A stretch of 64,000 nucleotides of DNA from assembly GCF_014645195.1 (NCBI RefSeq), contig NZ_BMLK01000010.1:107768-171767 (forward strand), read 5' to 3'. Source of the DNA: Novosphingobium indicum (GTDB taxonomy: Bacteria > Pseudomonadota > Alphaproteobacteria > Sphingomonadales > Sphingomonadaceae). A program made the position numbers and the translations under genes. Below the pieces are notes generated by a model, which had not been told where the DNA came from, did not search any database, and saw only the letters and a list, made by a program, of their open reading frames with translations. This document shows, piece by piece, positions 18,083-26,116 of the stretch (the first letter of the stretch is position 1; each line of letters opens with the position of its first letter).

Positions 18083-19333
18083 TTGGCCCATTCCCTATCC
18101 CCAGCCGGGGACGCTCCGAACCATCCACTTGCTGTGCGCATGGGCGTTATCGCCGGTGTCTCGCACAATGTCGTCATTGGCACCGTCATGGGCTCATTCG
18201 GCCTCATGCTGGCCTCGGTCGAGCAACGGCTGGGCGTGAACGCCGAGGAGGCCGCCGTCGGCATTCCGCTGGTGCTGGTGGGCTCCTCGATCCTGGCGCC
18301 CTTCGTCGGGGTGCTGATTGCGCGCTTTTCCTTGCGGCTGCTGCTGCTGCTGGGCGGCTTGCTCACTGTTGGCGGATACTTCGTTCTCGCAACGACCAAC
18401 AGCTATGCCTTCTACCTGATCGCCTATGGCCTGTGCTTCGGACCGGCGATGACGCTGGCCGGTTCGATCGGTCCGGCGACGCTGGTCACGCGATGGTTCC
18501 ATAGCAACCGGGGATTGGCACTGGGCATCGTGCACCTGCCGATCGTCATCGCCATCGTACCGTGGGCGCTCGACAGGGCGCTGGGCAGCTATGCGCCGAC
18601 AACAATCTATGCGGCTATCGGCACGATCTCGGCGATCCTCATGCTGCCGCTCATCATGCTGACCGTGGACCATCCGCCCAGCGCGGAAACGGTTGCGCCG
18701 GAGCCGGAAGACAAGCGCACGGCTGACGGGTCATTCTCCATCGGCCAGTTGCTCGCCCGTCCGCGCTTCTGGGCGCTGTGCCTTGCTGCCATCGCGAGCA
18801 TGACGAGTTCGGTCCTGCTGGGCTCGCTGCTGGTGCCGATGGGGCTGTCCTGGGGCTTCAGCCGTCCCGACGCAGCGCTGATGCAGTCGATCATGTCGCT
18901 CGTCGGCATCGCCGGCTCGGTGCTCTTCGGCTGGGTTGCGGACAAGCTGGGTGGTGGCCGTTCGCTGGCGCTGATCGGGTTCAACTGCGCGATCCTTTGG
19001 CTGGTCCTGCTGCAGCATCCGCCCTTCGTGGTGACGACCATCATTGTCGGTCTGATCGGGATGCATGGCGCCGGTGCCGTGCCGACGCTCGGCCGCGGTC
19101 TTTCGGATACCTTCGGGCAGGCGAGCTACAGCCGTGGCTTCGGTTTGAATACGCTGATCGGGTTACCCTTCATAGCGCTCGCCGTGGTCGGCTCCGCACG
19201 CGTGTTCACGACCACGGGCAGCTACGACATCGCCATCGTGGCGATTGCGGCCTTCTTCGTGATCGCGGTTCTGCTTGGTCTGTATGGCGCGACTGGCCCC
19301 AAGGTTGAAGGTCCGGCTGCCGCTACCGCCTAG
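18083..19333 (+). CDS. MFS transporter, monocarboxylate/oxalate-formate antiporter-like (416 aa)
   Basis: About twelve transmembrane helices in two halves, with a charged central loop around residues 190-215 (PSAETVAPEPEDKRTADGS). The glycine-rich motif in the second half (LFGWVADKLGGGRSLALIGF) is the MFS motif A region. The overall pattern resembles the large MFS group annotated as oxalate/formate antiporters or monocarboxylate transporters. The substrate cannot be assigned. A TTG start at 18083 eight bases after GGAG is preferred over GTG 18053, which lacks a ribosome site. It converges with the NUDIX gene, stops 12 bp apart. Confidence 0.8.
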   Translation: MAHSLSPAGDAPNHPLAVRMGVIAGVSHNVVIGTVMGSFGLMLASVEQRLGVNAEEAAVGIPLVLVGSSILAPFVGVLIARFSLRLLLLLGGLLTVGGYFVLATTNSYAFYLIAYGLCFGPAMTLAGSIGPATLVTRWFHSNRGLALGIVHLPIVIAIVPWALDRALGSYAPTTIYAAIGTISAILMLPLIMLTVDHPPSAETVAPEPEDKRTADGSFSIGQLLARPRFWALCLAAIASMTSSVLLGSLLVPMGLSWGFSRPDAALMQSIMSLVGIAGSVLFGWVADKLGGGRSLALIGFNCAILWLVLLQHPPFVVTTIIVGLIGMHGAGAVPTLGRGLSDTFGQASYSRGFGLNTLIGLPFIALAVVGSARVFTTTGSYDIAIVAIAAFFVIAVLLGLYGATGPKVEGPAAATA

Positions 19334-19345
19334 TGCGAGGCAGTC

Positions 19346-20140
19346 CTAGCCCCGGCGGGCCGTTGTCTTGCACTGGCCCAGCACGGGGTAACCGTGCCCG
19401 TCGGGAATGACGATCCATTCCCCGTCCTCGCGCTCCTCCGTACCCGGATGGACGCGGGAGACGGGATGGGCGGCGATGTTCGCCAGAGCGTCTTCGTAGC
19501 TGGCGAACTGGGCGAGCCGTTCGAGATTGCGGTGGGTGGGGAAGATTACGCTGATTTCGCCGCGCTCGGCCATTGCCAGGGCTTCAGCCGCACTGGCCCA
19601 GAACAGGCGAGTGTTTTCGGTCGCATCCACCGTGATGTCGACCGACCCGGTGCCGAGATCGGTCACGAAGAAGCGCGTATCGAAGGCCTTGTCCCACAGC
19701 GGGCACCAGTGTGCGTAGAGCGTCAGTGCCTCGGGTTCGAGCTCCCAGCCATAGTGATCGAGTACAGGCGCGAGCTTGCCGGTTTCCAGCAGCATGTCGC
19801 GCGCCGTGGCGGCCTCGGCAGCGCTGACGGGCGCGCGGGTCGCGATGACCAGTCCGGTCTCTTCCAGGGTCTCGCGGATGCCGGCAATACGGGCAGCGGC
19901 GATCTCCTCTGCCTCGTCCGGCATGAGTTTGCGCGCCAGTTCGCGATCGGCGTGATCGACGCGTCCGCCGGGGAATACGGCAGCACCGCCGGCGAAACGC
20001 ATTTCGCGCGATCGCTGCACCATCAGCAGTTCCGGAGCGCCGCCGTCGGCAGCATGGCGAAATATCACGACAGTGGCGGCGGGGACGACCGCAGGCGCTT
20101 CCGGCGGCATCGGCAGGTGGGAAGGGGCGGTCAGAGGCAT
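19346..20140 (-). CDS. NUDIX hydrolase (264 aa)
   Basis: A pyrophosphohydrolase acting on nucleoside-diphosphate-linked substrates. The Nudix box is recognisable as GGRVDHAD followed, after an insertion, by GIRETLEETGLVI with the REx2EE metal-binding residues. The insertion and the roughly 260-aa length match the subgroup related to NUDT19-type and bacterial CoA/acyl-CoA pyrophosphatases. The substrate is therefore only guessed. The N-terminus is Pro-rich and then forms the first beta strand (VVPAATVVIFRH). The upstream region is shared with the sigma-54-type promoter reading away at 20289. Confidence 0.82.
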   Translation of the reverse strand: MPLTAPSHLPMPPEAPAVVPAATVVIFRHAADGGAPELLMVQRSREMRFAGGAAVFPGGRVDHADRELARKLMPDEAEEIAAARIAGIRETLEETGLVIATRAPVSAAEAATARDMLLETGKLAPVLDHYGWELEPEALTLYAHWCPLWDKAFDTRFFVTDLGTGSVDITVDATENTRLFWASAAEALAMAERGEISVIFPTHRNLERLAQFASYEDALANIAAHPVSRVHPGTEEREDGEWIVIPDGHGYPVLGQCKTTARRG

Positions 20141-20186
20141 GGGAAGGCTGTTGCCTGCCTGCTGCCTGCAGGCAAGCGGAAATGTC

Positions 20187-20202
20187 GTGCCGCTACCGGC
20201 AA
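20187..20202 (+). promoter_or_regulatory. Inverted repeat, candidate enhancer-binding (PspF-like) site
   Basis: GTGCC and GGCAA half-sites separated by six bases (GTGCCGCTACCGGCAA). They resemble the TTGCC-N7-GGCAA repeat in front of pspF at 34185-34201. The centre lies about 120 bp upstream of the start predicted for the sigma-54 promoter at 20289, a normal position for an enhancer site. Similarity is seen; binding is inference. Confidence 0.35.
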
Positions 20203-20288
20203 GGTCTTGTCGGATTGCTTTACAATTCAGGTAGTTGCCGCGCTGCTAGAGGAGAGCATTGTCACGGAAAACCTAGGAAAATCGAGTT

Positions 20289-20304
20289 TGGCACGCATCA
20301 TGCT
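20289..20304 (+). promoter_or_regulatory. Sigma-54 (-24/-12) promoter
   Basis: TGGCACGCATCATGCT matches the RpoN consensus YGGCACRNNNNTTGCW at all fixed positions except one T, with GG and GC at the required 12-bp spacing. Transcription would start near 20315, heading into a short region with a strong hairpin and no coding sequence on the plus strand. Confidence 0.6.
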
Positions 20305-20314
20305 TATACTTTGG

Positions 20315-20385
20315 CGTACCCCAAAGCAGTCTCGATTGAGGCGGGGCCGATCCAGTCTCCCGGCCCCGCCTCCCCGAGCTTTCCT
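20315..20385 (+). ncRNA. Candidate sigma-54-driven small RNA
   Basis: The predicted transcript from the -24/-12 promoter has no open reading frame. It soon enters a 12-bp perfect stem, GAGGCGGGGCCG (20338-20349) with CGGCCCCGCCTC (20361-20372), and then a pyrimidine-rich tail (CCCCGAGCTTTCCTCTC). No plus-strand gene follows before the convergent grxD gene, so the promoter seems to serve a short untranslated RNA. The CG-rich stem with a C-rich loop margin could sequester or present a target-pairing segment. Alternatively it could run on to the hairpin at 20437-20474. Expression is not shown by sequence. Confidence 0.4.
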
Positions 20386-20436
20386 CTCAACATCGCCGGT
20401 ATCGTTCCTCGGGCTTCACGCGCGGGCGACGGGCAT

Positions 20437-20474
20437 GCAAAAGCCCGGACAGCTTGCGCTGACCGGGCTTTTGC
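20437..20474 (-). terminator. Terminator of the grxD transcript
   Basis: GCAAAAGCCCGG and CCGGGCTTTTGC form a 12-bp perfect stem with a 14-nt loop, 26 bp past the grxD stop. The T-run lies in the stem's descending arm. It is symmetric and could also stop plus-strand transcripts arriving from 20315. Confidence 0.65.
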
Positions 20475-20500
20475 AATGGCGGAAATGGTGGTGTGCGGGA

Positions 20501-20830
20501 TCAGCCCTGAGCGGCGATTCCGGCATCGGTCATCAGCTGGTGGAGTTCACCGGCTTCGAACATTTCCATCATGATGTCGCTGCCGCCCACGAATTCGCCT
20601 TTCACGTAGAGCTGCGGGATGGTGGGCCAGTCGGAATAGACCTTGATGCCCTGGCGGATATCCATGTCCTGCAGCACGTCGACGCTCTCGTAGGGCACAT
20701 TCATGTGCTCGAGCATCGCGACGGCGCGGCTGGAAAAGCCGCACTGCGGGAACAGCGGGGTTCCCTTCATGAACAGGACGATGTCGTTTTTGTTTACAAT
20801 CTCGCCGATGCGGGTGTTGACGTCGGACAT
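20501..20830 (-). CDS. grxD: Monothiol glutaredoxin, Grx4 type (109 aa)
   Basis: A CGFS-type glutaredoxin that binds and transfers [2Fe-2S] clusters with glutathione. The active site lies in FMKGTPLFPQCGFSSRAV. The later motifs WPTIPQLYVKGEFVGGSDIM place cis-Pro and the GG-SD glutathione-binding residues as expected. The length is typical. It lies just downstream of bolA on the same strand (31 bp apart), the well-known Grx-BolA partnership that forms a cluster-bridged heterodimer for iron-sulfur trafficking and iron regulation. The pair is followed by a clear hairpin terminator and probably forms one operon with the DUF1476 gene upstream. Confidence 0.96.
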   Translation of the reverse strand: MSDVNTRIGEIVNKNDIVLFMKGTPLFPQCGFSSRAVAMLEHMNVPYESVDVLQDMDIRQGIKVYSDWPTIPQLYVKGEFVGGSDIMMEMFEAGELHQLMTDAGIAAQG

Positions 20831-20861
20831 GGGTAGGGGGCCTTCTTGTGTGTTCCTGTCG

Positions 20862-21095
20862 TCAGTTGGGTACGGCGGTCGTGAGTTGCAAGGCGTGGAG
20901 TTCGCCGCCCATGCGTCCGCCCAGTGCTTCGTAGACCATCTTGTGCTGGGCTACGCGCGGCTTGCCGGCAAAGGCTGCCGAGACGACATGCGCCGCATAG
21001 TGGTCGCCGTCTCCGGCGAGGTCGGTGATCGATACCTGTGCATCGGGCAGGGCCGCGCGAATAAGGGATTCGATCTCGCTGGCGGGCATCGCCAT
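20862..21095 (-). CDS. bolA: BolA-family protein (77 aa)
   Basis: A short BolA-like protein with the family's core: an N-terminal helix (ASEIESLIRAALPDA), a strand with DLAGDGDHYAAHVVS and the helix-loop-helix region with conserved RVAQHKMVYEALGG. The conserved His and the absence of a Cys in the variable loop resemble BolA/IbaG group members that bind a [2Fe-2S] cluster jointly with a CGFS glutaredoxin. The neighbouring grxD gene supports this. Family assignment is firm. Whether it also binds DNA is not decidable from sequence. Confidence 0.94.
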   Translation of the reverse strand: MAMPASEIESLIRAALPDAQVSITDLAGDGDHYAAHVVSAAFAGKPRVAQHKMVYEALGGRMGGELHALQLTTAVPN

Positions 21096-21151
21096 GGCGC
21101 TTCTCCGGATCTAGTGTGGCAGGCCCGGCACGCGCCGGGCCCGAATTAGCC

Positions 21152-21475
21152 TCAGGCTTCGCCGAGGAAAGCGCGGCGCGCTTCGACCTGTTTGGCCTCG
21201 AGCGCGGCGCGCACTTCGGCTTCTGAGGTGTCGACGCCGGCGGCGGTGAGGTCGCCCAGCAGCTTGCGGATCACGTCTTCGTCACCCGCTTCCTCGAAAT
21301 CGGCCTGAACCACGGCCTTGGCATAGGCTTCGGTTTCGGCCTGAGACAGCTTCATGCGTTCGGCAGCCCATTCGCCGACCAGGCGGTTGCGGCGGGCCTG
21401 AATGCGGAACTGCGTATCGGCATCGTGCGCGAACTTGGCTTCTTCAGCGCGTTCGCGGTCCTGAAAACTCGTCAT
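21152..21475 (-). CDS. DUF1476 protein, F1-ATPase inhibitor zeta-like (107 aa)
   Basis: A helical protein matching the alphaproteobacterial DUF1476 family, whose Paracoccus member (zeta subunit) inhibits ATP hydrolysis by F1Fo-ATPase. The N-terminus MTSFQDRERAEEAKFAHD is characteristic. It is followed by FRIQARRNRLVGEWAAERM and an acidic four-helix remainder. The start at 21475 was chosen for this conserved N-terminus and the GAGGA upstream; an in-frame upstream ATG at 21526 would add an unconserved tail. The inhibitor function is an inference from the family; in several alphaproteobacteria the effect is weak. Confidence 0.85.
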   Translation of the reverse strand: MTSFQDRERAEEAKFAHDADTQFRIQARRNRLVGEWAAERMKLSQAETEAYAKAVVQADFEEAGDEDVIRKLLGDLTAAGVDTSEAEVRAALEAKQVEARRAFLGEA

Positions 21476-21641
21476 CGAAAGTCCTCGACTGATTCGATCC
21501 CAGACGGTCTGGGGCCCCTTCTTCAATCAACCGCGATAAGGCGCGCGTTGATCCGGTTCAATCCCGATTCGCATGAAGGCAGCCTGCAATCGCTATCGCG
21601 GGGCGTGTGCTTCAGGTCCGGATTGCCCTTTGACGGGTGGT

Positions 21642-22244
21642 TCAGTTCACCGTCGCCGGGGTGCGCACCAAGAACGGCAGATCGGCTTTCGCCTTTGCCT
21701 CGTGCGCGCTGATCGCATCGCCTTGCGCCATCGTCAGGCCCACTTCGTCGAGCCCGTTCTCGAGGCAATGCTTGCGGAACGCGTCGATGTCGAACGTAAA
21801 GCGGTCCTGAAACGGCGTGGTGACAGTCTGCGTTTCCAGGTCGATGTCGATCGGATCGGTCTTCGCCACTTCCATCAGGCGGTCGATGGCCTCCTGCGGC
21901 AGCGCCACAGTGAGGATGCCGTTCTTGAAGGCATTGCCGGAGAAGATGTCCGAAAAGCTCGGCGCGATCACGCAGGTCACGCCCATGTCGAGCAGGGCCC
22001 AGGCAGCGTGCTCGCGCGACGACCCGCAACCGAAGTTGTCGCCCGCGATCAGAATCGGCGCGTCGGCGAACTCGGGGTCGGTGAAGACATTGCCCGGTTC
22101 CTTCTTCACGGCTTCGAAGGCGCCCTGGCCGAGGCCTTCGCGCGTGATCGTCTTGAGCCAGTGCGCGGGAATGATGACGTCGGTATCGACGTTCTTGCGG
22201 CCGAAAGGAATGGCGCGGCCGGCAACGTGGTTGATCGGTTGCAT
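21642..22244 (-). CDS. leuD: 3-isopropylmalate dehydratase small subunit (200 aa)
   Basis: The small subunit of isopropylmalate isomerase, which with LeuC converts 2- to 3-isopropylmalate in leucine synthesis. Family motifs include [16 protein letters not shown] near the N-terminus and [17 protein letters not shown], where the swivelling domain binds substrate. The length is normal. The ATG at 22244 overlaps the stop of the small membrane-protein gene before it (TGATG), so translation is probably coupled. A TTG immediately before it is a less likely start. The operon order is leuC, 56-aa protein, leuD. Confidence 0.96.
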   Translation of the reverse strand: MQPINHVAGRAIPFGRKNVDTDVIIPAHWLKTITREGLGQGAFEAVKKEPGNVFTDPEFADAPILIAGDNFGCGSSREHAAWALLDMGVTCVIAPSFSDIFSGNAFKNGILTVALPQEAIDRLMEVAKTDPIDIDLETQTVTTPFQDRFTFDIDAFRKHCLENGLDEVGLTMAQGDAISAHEAKAKADLPFLVRTPATVN

Positions 22245-22414
22245 CAATCGGTCTCGGGTGCCTGTTCGGGGTGCGGCGGCTGTTCCTCGTTGGCGCGGGC
22301 CTTGCGGCGCTTCACGAAGAGCAGGGCGGCGGCAACGGCAGCAGAGCCGATGGCGGCACCGGCAGCGATTGCGGCCTTGCCGGCCAGCGAGGAATCTTCA
22401 GGTACGTCTGCCAT
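22244..22414 (-). CDS. 56-aa single-pass membrane microprotein between leuC and leuD
   Basis: A short frame begins [20 protein letters not shown], forms one Ala/Gly-rich hydrophobic helix (about residues 11-33), then a basic patch ([10 protein letters not shown]) and an acidic, Pro-rich tail. It starts six bases after the leuC stop and overlaps leuD by the TGATG arrangement. Both spacing and coupling therefore argue that it is translated. The basic patch after the helix suggests the C-terminus stays in the cytoplasm. Function is unknown; it could tether or stabilise the isomerase, or just maintain coupling. It is too short for most gene callers. Confidence 0.65.
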   Translation of the reverse strand: MADVPEDSSLAGKAAIAAGAAIGSAAVAAALLFVKRRKARANEEQPPHPEQAPETD

Positions 22415-22419
22415 GATCG

Positions 22420-23853
22420 TTATCCTACCAGTTCACGTACGTCGGTGAGCTTGCCGGTCACGGCTGCCGCAGCGGCCATGGCGGGGCTCATCAGATGGGT
22501 GCGGCTGCCGGGGCCCTGGCGCCCGGTGAAGTTGCGGTTGCTGGTCGAGGCGCAGCGCTCGCCCGGCGGGACCTTGTCCGGGTTCATCGCGAGGCAGGCC
22601 GAGCAGCCCGGCTCGCGCCATTCCAGACCGGCATCGGTTATGATCTTGTCGAGACCCTCAGCTTCGGCCTGTTCCTTCACGAGGCCGGAGCCGGGCACGA
22701 CGATGGCCCACTTCACGTTGTCGGCCTTCTTGCGTCCCTTGAGCACTTCGGCGGCGGCGCGAATATCCTCGATGCGGCTGTTGGTGCACGAACCGATGAA
22801 GATATTCTCGACCTCGATGTCGGTCAGCTTGGTGCCGGGCGTCAGGCCCATGTAGTCGAGGCTGACCTTTACGGCGTCGCGCTTGGACGCATCGGCGAAA
22901 TCTTCGGGGGCAGGGACCACGCCGCCGATGCCGGCCACGTCTTCGGGGCTGGTGCCCCAGGTCACGGTGGGCTGGATGTCCTCCGCGCGGATCGAGACCG
23001 ACTTGTCGAAACTGGCGCCTTCGTCGGTTGCCAGGCTCTTCCACCAGGCAACGGCCTTGTCCCAGTCCTCGCCGGTCGGCGCATAGGGGCGGCCTTGGAC
23101 GTAGTCGAACGTCCTCTGATCGGGCGCGACGAGGCCGGCGCGGGCGCCGCCCTCGATCGACATGTTACACACGGTGAGACGTCCTTCGATCGACATTTCC
23201 TCGAACACGTTGCCGCGATATTCCATCACGTAGCCGGTGCCGCCCGCAGTGCCGATCACGCCGATGATGTGCAGGATCACGTCCTTGGGCGTCACGCCGG
23301 CGCCGAGTTGGCCTTCGACGCGTACTTCCATGGTCTTCGACTGCTTGAGCAGCAAGGTCTGCGTCGCCAGCACGTGCTCGACCTCGGTCGTGCCGATGCC
23401 GAAGGCCAGTGCGCCGATGCCGCCGTGACAGGCGGTGTGGCTATCGCCGCAGACGATGGTCGCGCCGGGTAGCGAGAAACCCTGTTCAGGGCCGACGACA
23501 TGGACGATGCCTTGTTCGCGGTCGGTCGCGTCGATGTAGCGGATGCCGAATTCTGGCGCGTTCTGGCGCAGAGCGGCGAGCTGCGTCGCGCTTTGCGGGT
23601 CGGCGATGGGCAGGATGTTGCCTTGCGCGTCCTTGCGTGCCGTGGTCGGCAGGTTGTGGTCGGGAACCGCGATCGTAAGGTCGGGGCGGCGCACCTTGCG
23701 GCCAGCCACGCGTAGGCCCTCGAAGGCCTGCGGGCTCGTCACTTCGTGGACGATATGCCGGTCGATATAGATGAGGCAGGTACCGTCGTCGCGGGTATCG
23801 ACGACATGGGCGTCCCAGATCTTCTGGTACAAGGTGCGCGGGTTTGTGGTCAT
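22420..23853 (-). CDS. leuC: 3-isopropylmalate dehydratase large subunit (477 aa)
   Basis: An aconitase-family enzyme with a [4Fe-4S] cluster that isomerises isopropylmalate in leucine biosynthesis. Visible signatures are [59 protein letters not shown] and [13 protein letters not shown]. The last two carry the three cluster cysteines. The last segment ([14 protein letters not shown]) is the substrate-phosphate-binding region. The start [18 protein letters not shown] at 23853 matches the family; an in-frame start further upstream adds an unconserved stretch. It is first in the leuC-microprotein-leuD operon. No leader peptide or T-box was identified upstream. Confidence 0.97.
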   Translation of the reverse strand: MTTNPRTLYQKIWDAHVVDTRDDGTCLIYIDRHIVHEVTSPQAFEGLRVAGRKVRRPDLTIAVPDHNLPTTARKDAQGNILPIADPQSATQLAALRQNAPEFGIRYIDATDREQGIVHVVGPEQGFSLPGATIVCGDSHTACHGGIGALAFGIGTTEVEHVLATQTLLLKQSKTMEVRVEGQLGAGVTPKDVILHIIGVIGTAGGTGYVMEYRGNVFEEMSIEGRLTVCNMSIEGGARAGLVAPDQRTFDYVQGRPYAPTGEDWDKAVAWWKSLATDEGASFDKSVSIRAEDIQPTVTWGTSPEDVAGIGGVVPAPEDFADASKRDAVKVSLDYMGLTPGTKLTDIEVENIFIGSCTNSRIEDIRAAAEVLKGRKKADNVKWAIVVPGSGLVKEQAEAEGLDKIITDAGLEWREPGCSACLAMNPDKVPPGERCASTSNRNFTGRQGPGSRTHLMSPAMAAAAAVTGKLTDVRELVG

Positions 23854-23936
23854 AACAGACGCGCGATTAGGCGCGCCCGCCCCGCAATTCAAGCGGTACG
23901 AGCGCGCCCTTTCACGCAATTATATGGTCTGGCAGG

Positions 23937-24365
23937 TCAACGGCGGTGTCCATTGCGGTCGTTGCCTTCCCTGTGAAGCGCTGCCTGAACCCGGTCGACC
24001 CTTGCCTGGAGCGTGCGCAATTCGCGGCTGTCCAGACCGCCTCGCGCATAGCTTGCATAAAGCCGTTGAATGCGGTCGGCATCGCGGCGCAGGCCCGCGG
24101 CTTCCCGCTGGGAGATCATCCGGCGGGAAGCCGCCCGGTCGATGTCACGGCGCAGATCGTTGATATCCGAACGGATAAGCGCGTTGCGCGAAGCGGTATA
24201 GCGGTTCTCTAGCCGGCGGCTGTCGGCATAGCGGCCGCGCTGGTCATTACGTGTCTGTTCGTACCGGCTCTTCTCGTGCGACGGCGCAGCCTGGGCGGGG
24301 GCGAACGCACCGAGGGCGAGCGTTGCGGCAAGGGCGGGGGCGATGATCTTGGTCAGGGTACGCAT
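23937..24365 (-). CDS. Exported Arg-rich helical protein (142 aa)
   Basis: A clear signal peptide (KIIAPALAATLALGAFAPAQA) is followed by an Arg/Asp/Glu-rich, low-hydrophobicity helical region with repeated R-x2-D/R-x3-R patterns (SDINDLRRDIDRAASRRM, AGLRRDADRIQRLYASYARG). A GNDRNGHRR tail ends the protein. It is probably periplasmic and largely coiled-coil. No family is recognised. The ATG at 24365 follows AAGGA. It is a single gene on the minus strand, downstream of a 310-bp divergent region shared with the hydrolase at 24678. Confidence 0.6.
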   Translation of the reverse strand: MRTLTKIIAPALAATLALGAFAPAQAAPSHEKSRYEQTRNDQRGRYADSRRLENRYTASRNALIRSDINDLRRDIDRAASRRMISQREAAGLRRDADRIQRLYASYARGGLDSRELRTLQARVDRVQAALHREGNDRNGHRR

Positions 24366-24677
24366 GGTCTTGATCCTTCGTTGATACGGGCGGGGTGATC
24401 CGTGCATTCAGATTTATTGCTCTGAACATGAATGAAGGAAGACTCAGCGGTCACAGATATGTCGGGATTTGTAACTAAGAGTCGCAGATCGAAGGAGATA
24501 CCATCCGGCTGCGACCCGAAGGGAGGGGGAGCACGAAGGCAAAATGCAGACGTGGGCATGACATTCCCCCTGTGGGAGCATGTCTGCGTCTGTTTGCCGG
24601 TTGTCTCCCCCTTACGCCCAATCCACACTCCTCTCCGAAACACCGGCCTGAAAGCCGGATAACAATAGGGGAGAGCT
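24366..24677. other. Divergent intergenic region, 312 bp
   Basis: This separates the exported Arg-rich protein gene (minus) from the hydrolase gene (plus) and should carry both promoters. Short open frames in it lack ribosome sites and recognisable features. No strong inverted repeat or RNA gene was seen. Confidence 0.5.
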
Positions 24678-25451
24678 ATGCGGTTCGTGCTGGTCCACGG
24701 CGGTTTTCACGGCGCTTGGTGCTGGGAGCGCATCATTCCCGAAATCGAGGCATTGGGCCACACGGCGATTGCCATAGACCTTCCGGGGCACGGCGACCGG
24801 GTAAATGACGAGGTGACGCTCGCGACGCGGCGGCAAGCGCTGGTCGACGTGATCGAGCCCGGCGATGTTCTGGTGGGCCACTCCGGCGGCGGGTACGACA
24901 TCACGCTGGCCGCCGACGCCGTGCCCGAGCGGATCGGCCATCTCATCTATCTGGCATCAGGGCTGCCCATAGAGGGCAGGCCCCTGATCGAAGCCAGCGG
25001 CGGGCGGCCCGCCGATGACGTCGGTGACGACGGCCGCACGCAACTGATGACCGACGACACCGGGATGATGGATTTCATCACGGTCGACGGACAGGGCAAC
25101 ATGGTCTGCAGTGATTTCGCCAGGACTTGGGCGTTCTTCTATCACGATTGCGACGAAGACACGGCGCGCCAGGCTTTCGAGCAACTTACTCCGGCGCCGG
25201 TCGGGTTCATTCAGGAGCCCTTCCATGTTCCCCGGTTCTGGCAGGCGGATCTGCCGCGCAGCTACATCCGCTGTCTGCAGGATCGTTCCGCGCCGAAGTG
25301 GCTCAGTGACCACGCGGCGCAGCGTTTGGGCGTGGAGCCGCTTACCATCGATGCATCGCATTCGCCGTTCCTGAGCCGTCCGCGCGAGACGGCGGAACTG
25401 TTCGTGGAGGCGGTGGCGACCCGTCCCAGAGGACCGTTGCAACCCCGATAG
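24678..25451 (+). CDS. Alpha/beta hydrolase, hydroxynitrile-lyase/MES-like (257 aa)
   Basis: A compact alpha/beta hydrolase. The oxyanion region is LVHGGFHGAWCWERIIPEIE and the nucleophile elbow is VGHSGGGYDITLA. A late His in IDASHSPFLSRP completes the triad, with Asp in the preceding loop. The HGGFHGAW start and short lid are typical of the bacterial relatives of plant methyl-esterases and hydroxynitrile lyases. The substrate is unknown and small-ester hydrolysis is likely. A second member of the same type is at 44354. ATG 24678 follows GGGGAGAG. It ends 32 bp before crtZ, so the two may be cotranscribed. Confidence 0.82.
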   Translation: MRFVLVHGGFHGAWCWERIIPEIEALGHTAIAIDLPGHGDRVNDEVTLATRRQALVDVIEPGDVLVGHSGGGYDITLAADAVPERIGHLIYLASGLPIEGRPLIEASGGRPADDVGDDGRTQLMTDDTGMMDFITVDGQGNMVCSDFARTWAFFYHDCDEDTARQAFEQLTPAPVGFIQEPFHVPRFWQADLPRSYIRCLQDRSAPKWLSDHAAQRLGVEPLTIDASHSPFLSRPRETAELFVEAVATRPRGPLQPR

Positions 25452-25483
25452 GCGTGCGCCGCTACCGGTGCTATAGACAGGCC

Positions 25484-26002
25484 ATGTCGCCGCTTGCCGT
25501 CATTCTTACCGTCATCGCCACAGTCGCCGCGATGGAATTCGTCGCCTGGTCCAGCCACAAGTACATCATGCATGGCTTTGGCTGGGGCTGGCACCGCGAT
25601 CACCACGAGCCGCATGACAACGTGCTGGAGAAAAACGATCTCTATGCCGTCGTCGGTGCGGCGATCAGCATCGGCATGTTCGCGGTCGGCTCTCCGCTGG
25701 TGATGGGGGACAGCGCGTGGGAGCCGGGCACGTGGATCGGCCTCGGCGTGCTGATCTATGGGGTGATCTATACCCTTATCCACGATGGGCTTGTGCATCA
25801 GCGCTATTTTCGCTGGGTGCCCAAGCGCGGCTATGCCAAGCGACTGGTGCAGGCGCACAAGCTTCACCACGCAACGCTCGGCAAGGAAGGCGGCGTCAGC
25901 TTCGGCTTCGTCGTGGCGCGCGATCCGGCCCAGTTGAAACGCGAATTGCGCCAGCAGCGCGAGCGCGGGATTGCCGTGTTGCGTGATGCCGTCGGCGATT
26001 GA
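25484..26002 (+). CDS. crtZ: Beta-carotene hydroxylase (172 aa)
   Basis: A non-heme diiron membrane hydroxylase that adds 3-hydroxyl groups to beta-ionone rings, giving zeaxanthin-type xanthophylls. All histidine clusters of CrtZ are visible: HKYIMHG, HRDHHEPH, HDGLVHQRYF and HKLHHA. The ENDLYAVVGA segment after the second cluster and the 172-aa length are typical of bacterial CrtZ. Three to four hydrophobic helices anchor it in the membrane. Start ATG 25484; an upstream in-frame start adds only ten basic residues. Other carotenoid genes are not in the window, which is usual in sphingomonads where crtZ is often unlinked. Confidence 0.93.
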   Translation: MSPLAVILTVIATVAAMEFVAWSSHKYIMHGFGWGWHRDHHEPHDNVLEKNDLYAVVGAAISIGMFAVGSPLVMGDSAWEPGTWIGLGVLIYGVIYTLIHDGLVHQRYFRWVPKRGYAKRLVQAHKLHHATLGKEGGVSFGFVVARDPAQLKRELRQQRERGIAVLRDAVGD

Positions 26003-26015
26003 GAGGCATTCTCAT

Positions 26016-26043
26016 ATTGCCGATGAGGCTGGACATCGGCAAT
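26016..26043 (+). terminator. Hairpin downstream of crtZ
   Basis: ATTGCCGATG and CATCGGCAAT form a 10-bp perfect stem with an 8-nt loop, 13 bp after the crtZ stop. The downstream sequence TCAGCC lacks a T-run, so it may be a weak or Rho-assisted end. Confidence 0.45.
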
Positions 26044-26116
26044 TCAGCCTTGCACCATCATCGACCAATTCAACACGGGGTCGAGACTGCTTGCAAGCAG
26101 GGGAGGTGGCAAAGCC

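Noticed and set aside
20338..20372. Hairpin as the terminator of grxD
   Set aside because: grxD has its own strong hairpin at 20437-20474, nearer its stop; the 20338 stem follows a plus-strand sigma-54 promoter instead.
23854..23936. Leader peptide or T-box attenuator for leuC
   Set aside because: No Leu-codon run and no T-box motif in the 80-bp gap.
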